The notes under the pieces are model-generated. The model was not told the DNA's origin. It saw only the letters and a list, made by a program, of their open reading frames with translations, and ran no database searches. From Magnetococcales bacterium (GTDB taxonomy: Bacteria > Pseudomonadota > Magnetococcia > Magnetococcales > DC0425bin3), in contig JADGCJ010000188.1 in NCBI GenBank assembly GCA_015229045.1, forward strand, positions 1 through 5,837: a DNA stretch of 5,837 nucleotides, in the 5' to 3' direction. A program made the translations under genes and the position numbers. This document shows, piece by piece, positions 5,527-5,837 of the stretch (positions within the stretch are counted from its first letter, which is position 1; every line of letters starts with the position of its first letter).

Positions 5527-5547
5527 GTTTAAACCTTATCGTTAAAC
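5527..5547. promoter_or_regulatory. Small inverted repeat at the predicted transcription start of the orphan gene (possible operator)
   Basis: GTTTAA (5527-5532) and TTAAAC (5542-5547) are reverse complements separated by 9 nt. The first arm lies within the palindrome GTTTAAAC (5527-5534), and another GTTTA occurs at 5520-5524. The position just downstream of TATAAT suits a repressor site or a short 5' leader hairpin. Such repeats arise by chance in AT-rich DNA. Confidence 0.22.
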
Positions 5548-5548
5548 A

Positions 5549-5554
5549 ATTATA
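5549..5554 (-). promoter_or_regulatory. Consensus -10 box upstream of the orphan gene
   Basis: A perfect TATAAT on the minus strand lies about 45 bp before the ATG at 5504 in an AT-rich stretch. No good -35 is found at 16-18 nt. Initiation would fall near 5542. Confidence 0.4.
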
Positions 5555-5725
5555 TAAATTTGCACCTCTTAAAAAGTACTATGAAAATCGCCAAATTGCA
5601 ATGACTACTTTGTAACCGTCCATTGCGCCCCAGGATTCTCTGTTTGTCCCGGTGATGCTGCCTTTTGCAAAGCACCCTTTCCAGGAAGCCGGATTATTCC
5701 GTTTCTGTTTCATTTTTGCATTATT

Positions 5726-5769
5726 GCAGGGGTCTGGGGACCATCATGGTCCCCAGCAGGGGTTTGGGG
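5726..5769 (+). repeat. Direct repeat of 14 bp flanking the palindrome
   Basis: GCAGGGGTCTGGGG (5726-5739) and GCAGGGGTTTGGGG (5756-5769) match at 13 of 14 positions with a 30-bp offset. The first copy overlaps the left palindrome arm and the second begins at the last base of the right arm, so both belong to one composite element. Confidence 0.6.
5734..5756. repeat. Perfect 23-bp palindrome (11-bp arms, 1-nt centre)
   Basis: CTGGGGACCAT (5734-5744) and ATGGTCCCCAG (5746-5756) are exact reverse complements around a single C at 5745. The GC-rich hairpin is strong, but neither flank has a T-run, so it is not a standard intrinsic terminator. With the flanking direct repeat it looks like a unit of a dispersed intergenic repeat family. 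Confidence 0.7.
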
Positions 5770-5837
5770 CTGGATTCCCAAGGTATTGTCTTTGGCGTAT
5801 TCTTGTTCTTTCATTCCCCTGGAGCGGGAGCCTTCCA

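Larger units (their letters stand above)
5505..5837. other. Non-coding right end of the window, 333 bp
   Basis: No gene of convincing size is visible. The first part (to about 5580) is AT-rich and holds the candidate promoter and a small inverted repeat upstream of the orphan gene. The middle (5581-5720) shows no structure I can support. The end carries the palindrome and direct repeat. A minus-strand frame of 34 codons (5710-5814) runs through the palindrome and is probably fortuitous. Confidence 0.6.

Noticed and set aside
5710..5814. Minus-strand frame of 34 codons starting MKEQEYAKDN
   Set aside because: It reads through the palindrome and direct repeat, and its only purine-rich site abuts the ATG. 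It is more likely repeat DNA than a gene.
1..5837. CRISPR array, tRNA, rRNA, transposase or phage genes
   Set aside because: I looked for regularly spaced repeats, cloverleaf-like stretches and transposase or integrase motifs and saw none.

Overview
The window reads as part of a bacterial chromosome with moderately high GC (about 60 percent by eye). Genes are compact and lie on both strands. The protein families (LarB, class III cyclase-like, cold-shock, cNMP-binding, Sel1/TPR) and the ordinary Shine-Dalgarno sequences fit a Gram-negative, probably pseudomonadotan (proteobacterial) host. No rRNA, housekeeping marker or taxon-specific gene is present, so I cannot name a genus. The repeat at the right edge vaguely recalls dispersed repeats of magnetotactic Magnetococcales, but that is memory and not evidence.

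Layout, left to right. At 1-310 (minus) is the N-terminal part of a single-pass membrane protein that runs off the left edge. Divergent from it, at 418-1194 (plus), is a complete larB, the NaAD carboxylase of nickel-pincer cofactor synthesis. Its 3' end overlaps by 20 bp the tail of a convergent gene at 1175-2545 (minus). That gene encodes an unusual protein: a class III adenylate/guanylate cyclase-like domain that has lost its metal-binding aspartates, followed by three cold-shock/OB-type domains. Divergent from it, across about 160 bp with promoter-like sequences, is a cNMP-binding protein at 2708-3460 (plus). It keeps its phosphate-binding cassette but has no DNA-binding domain. It ends 9 bp from the tail of a convergent, exported Sel1/TPR-repeat protein at 3470-4684 (minus).

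Right of about 4685 the character changes. There is a 367-bp gene-poor gap containing a 9-bp-stem inverted repeat. Next comes an AT-richer orphan gene of 150 codons (5052-5504, minus) with a consensus TATAAT box upstream. The last 333 bp are non-coding and hold a 23-bp palindrome set inside a short direct repeat, which looks like a dispersed intergenic element.

How the genes may work together: the most suggestive unit is the divergent pair at 1175-3460, a catalytically degenerate cyclase-like domain fused to nucleic-acid-binding domains, next to a cyclic-nucleotide sensor without a classical output domain. A link between nucleotide sensing and RNA binding is inference from domain content and adjacency. 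LarB is separated from the other lar genes within this window and shows no functional tie to its neighbours.
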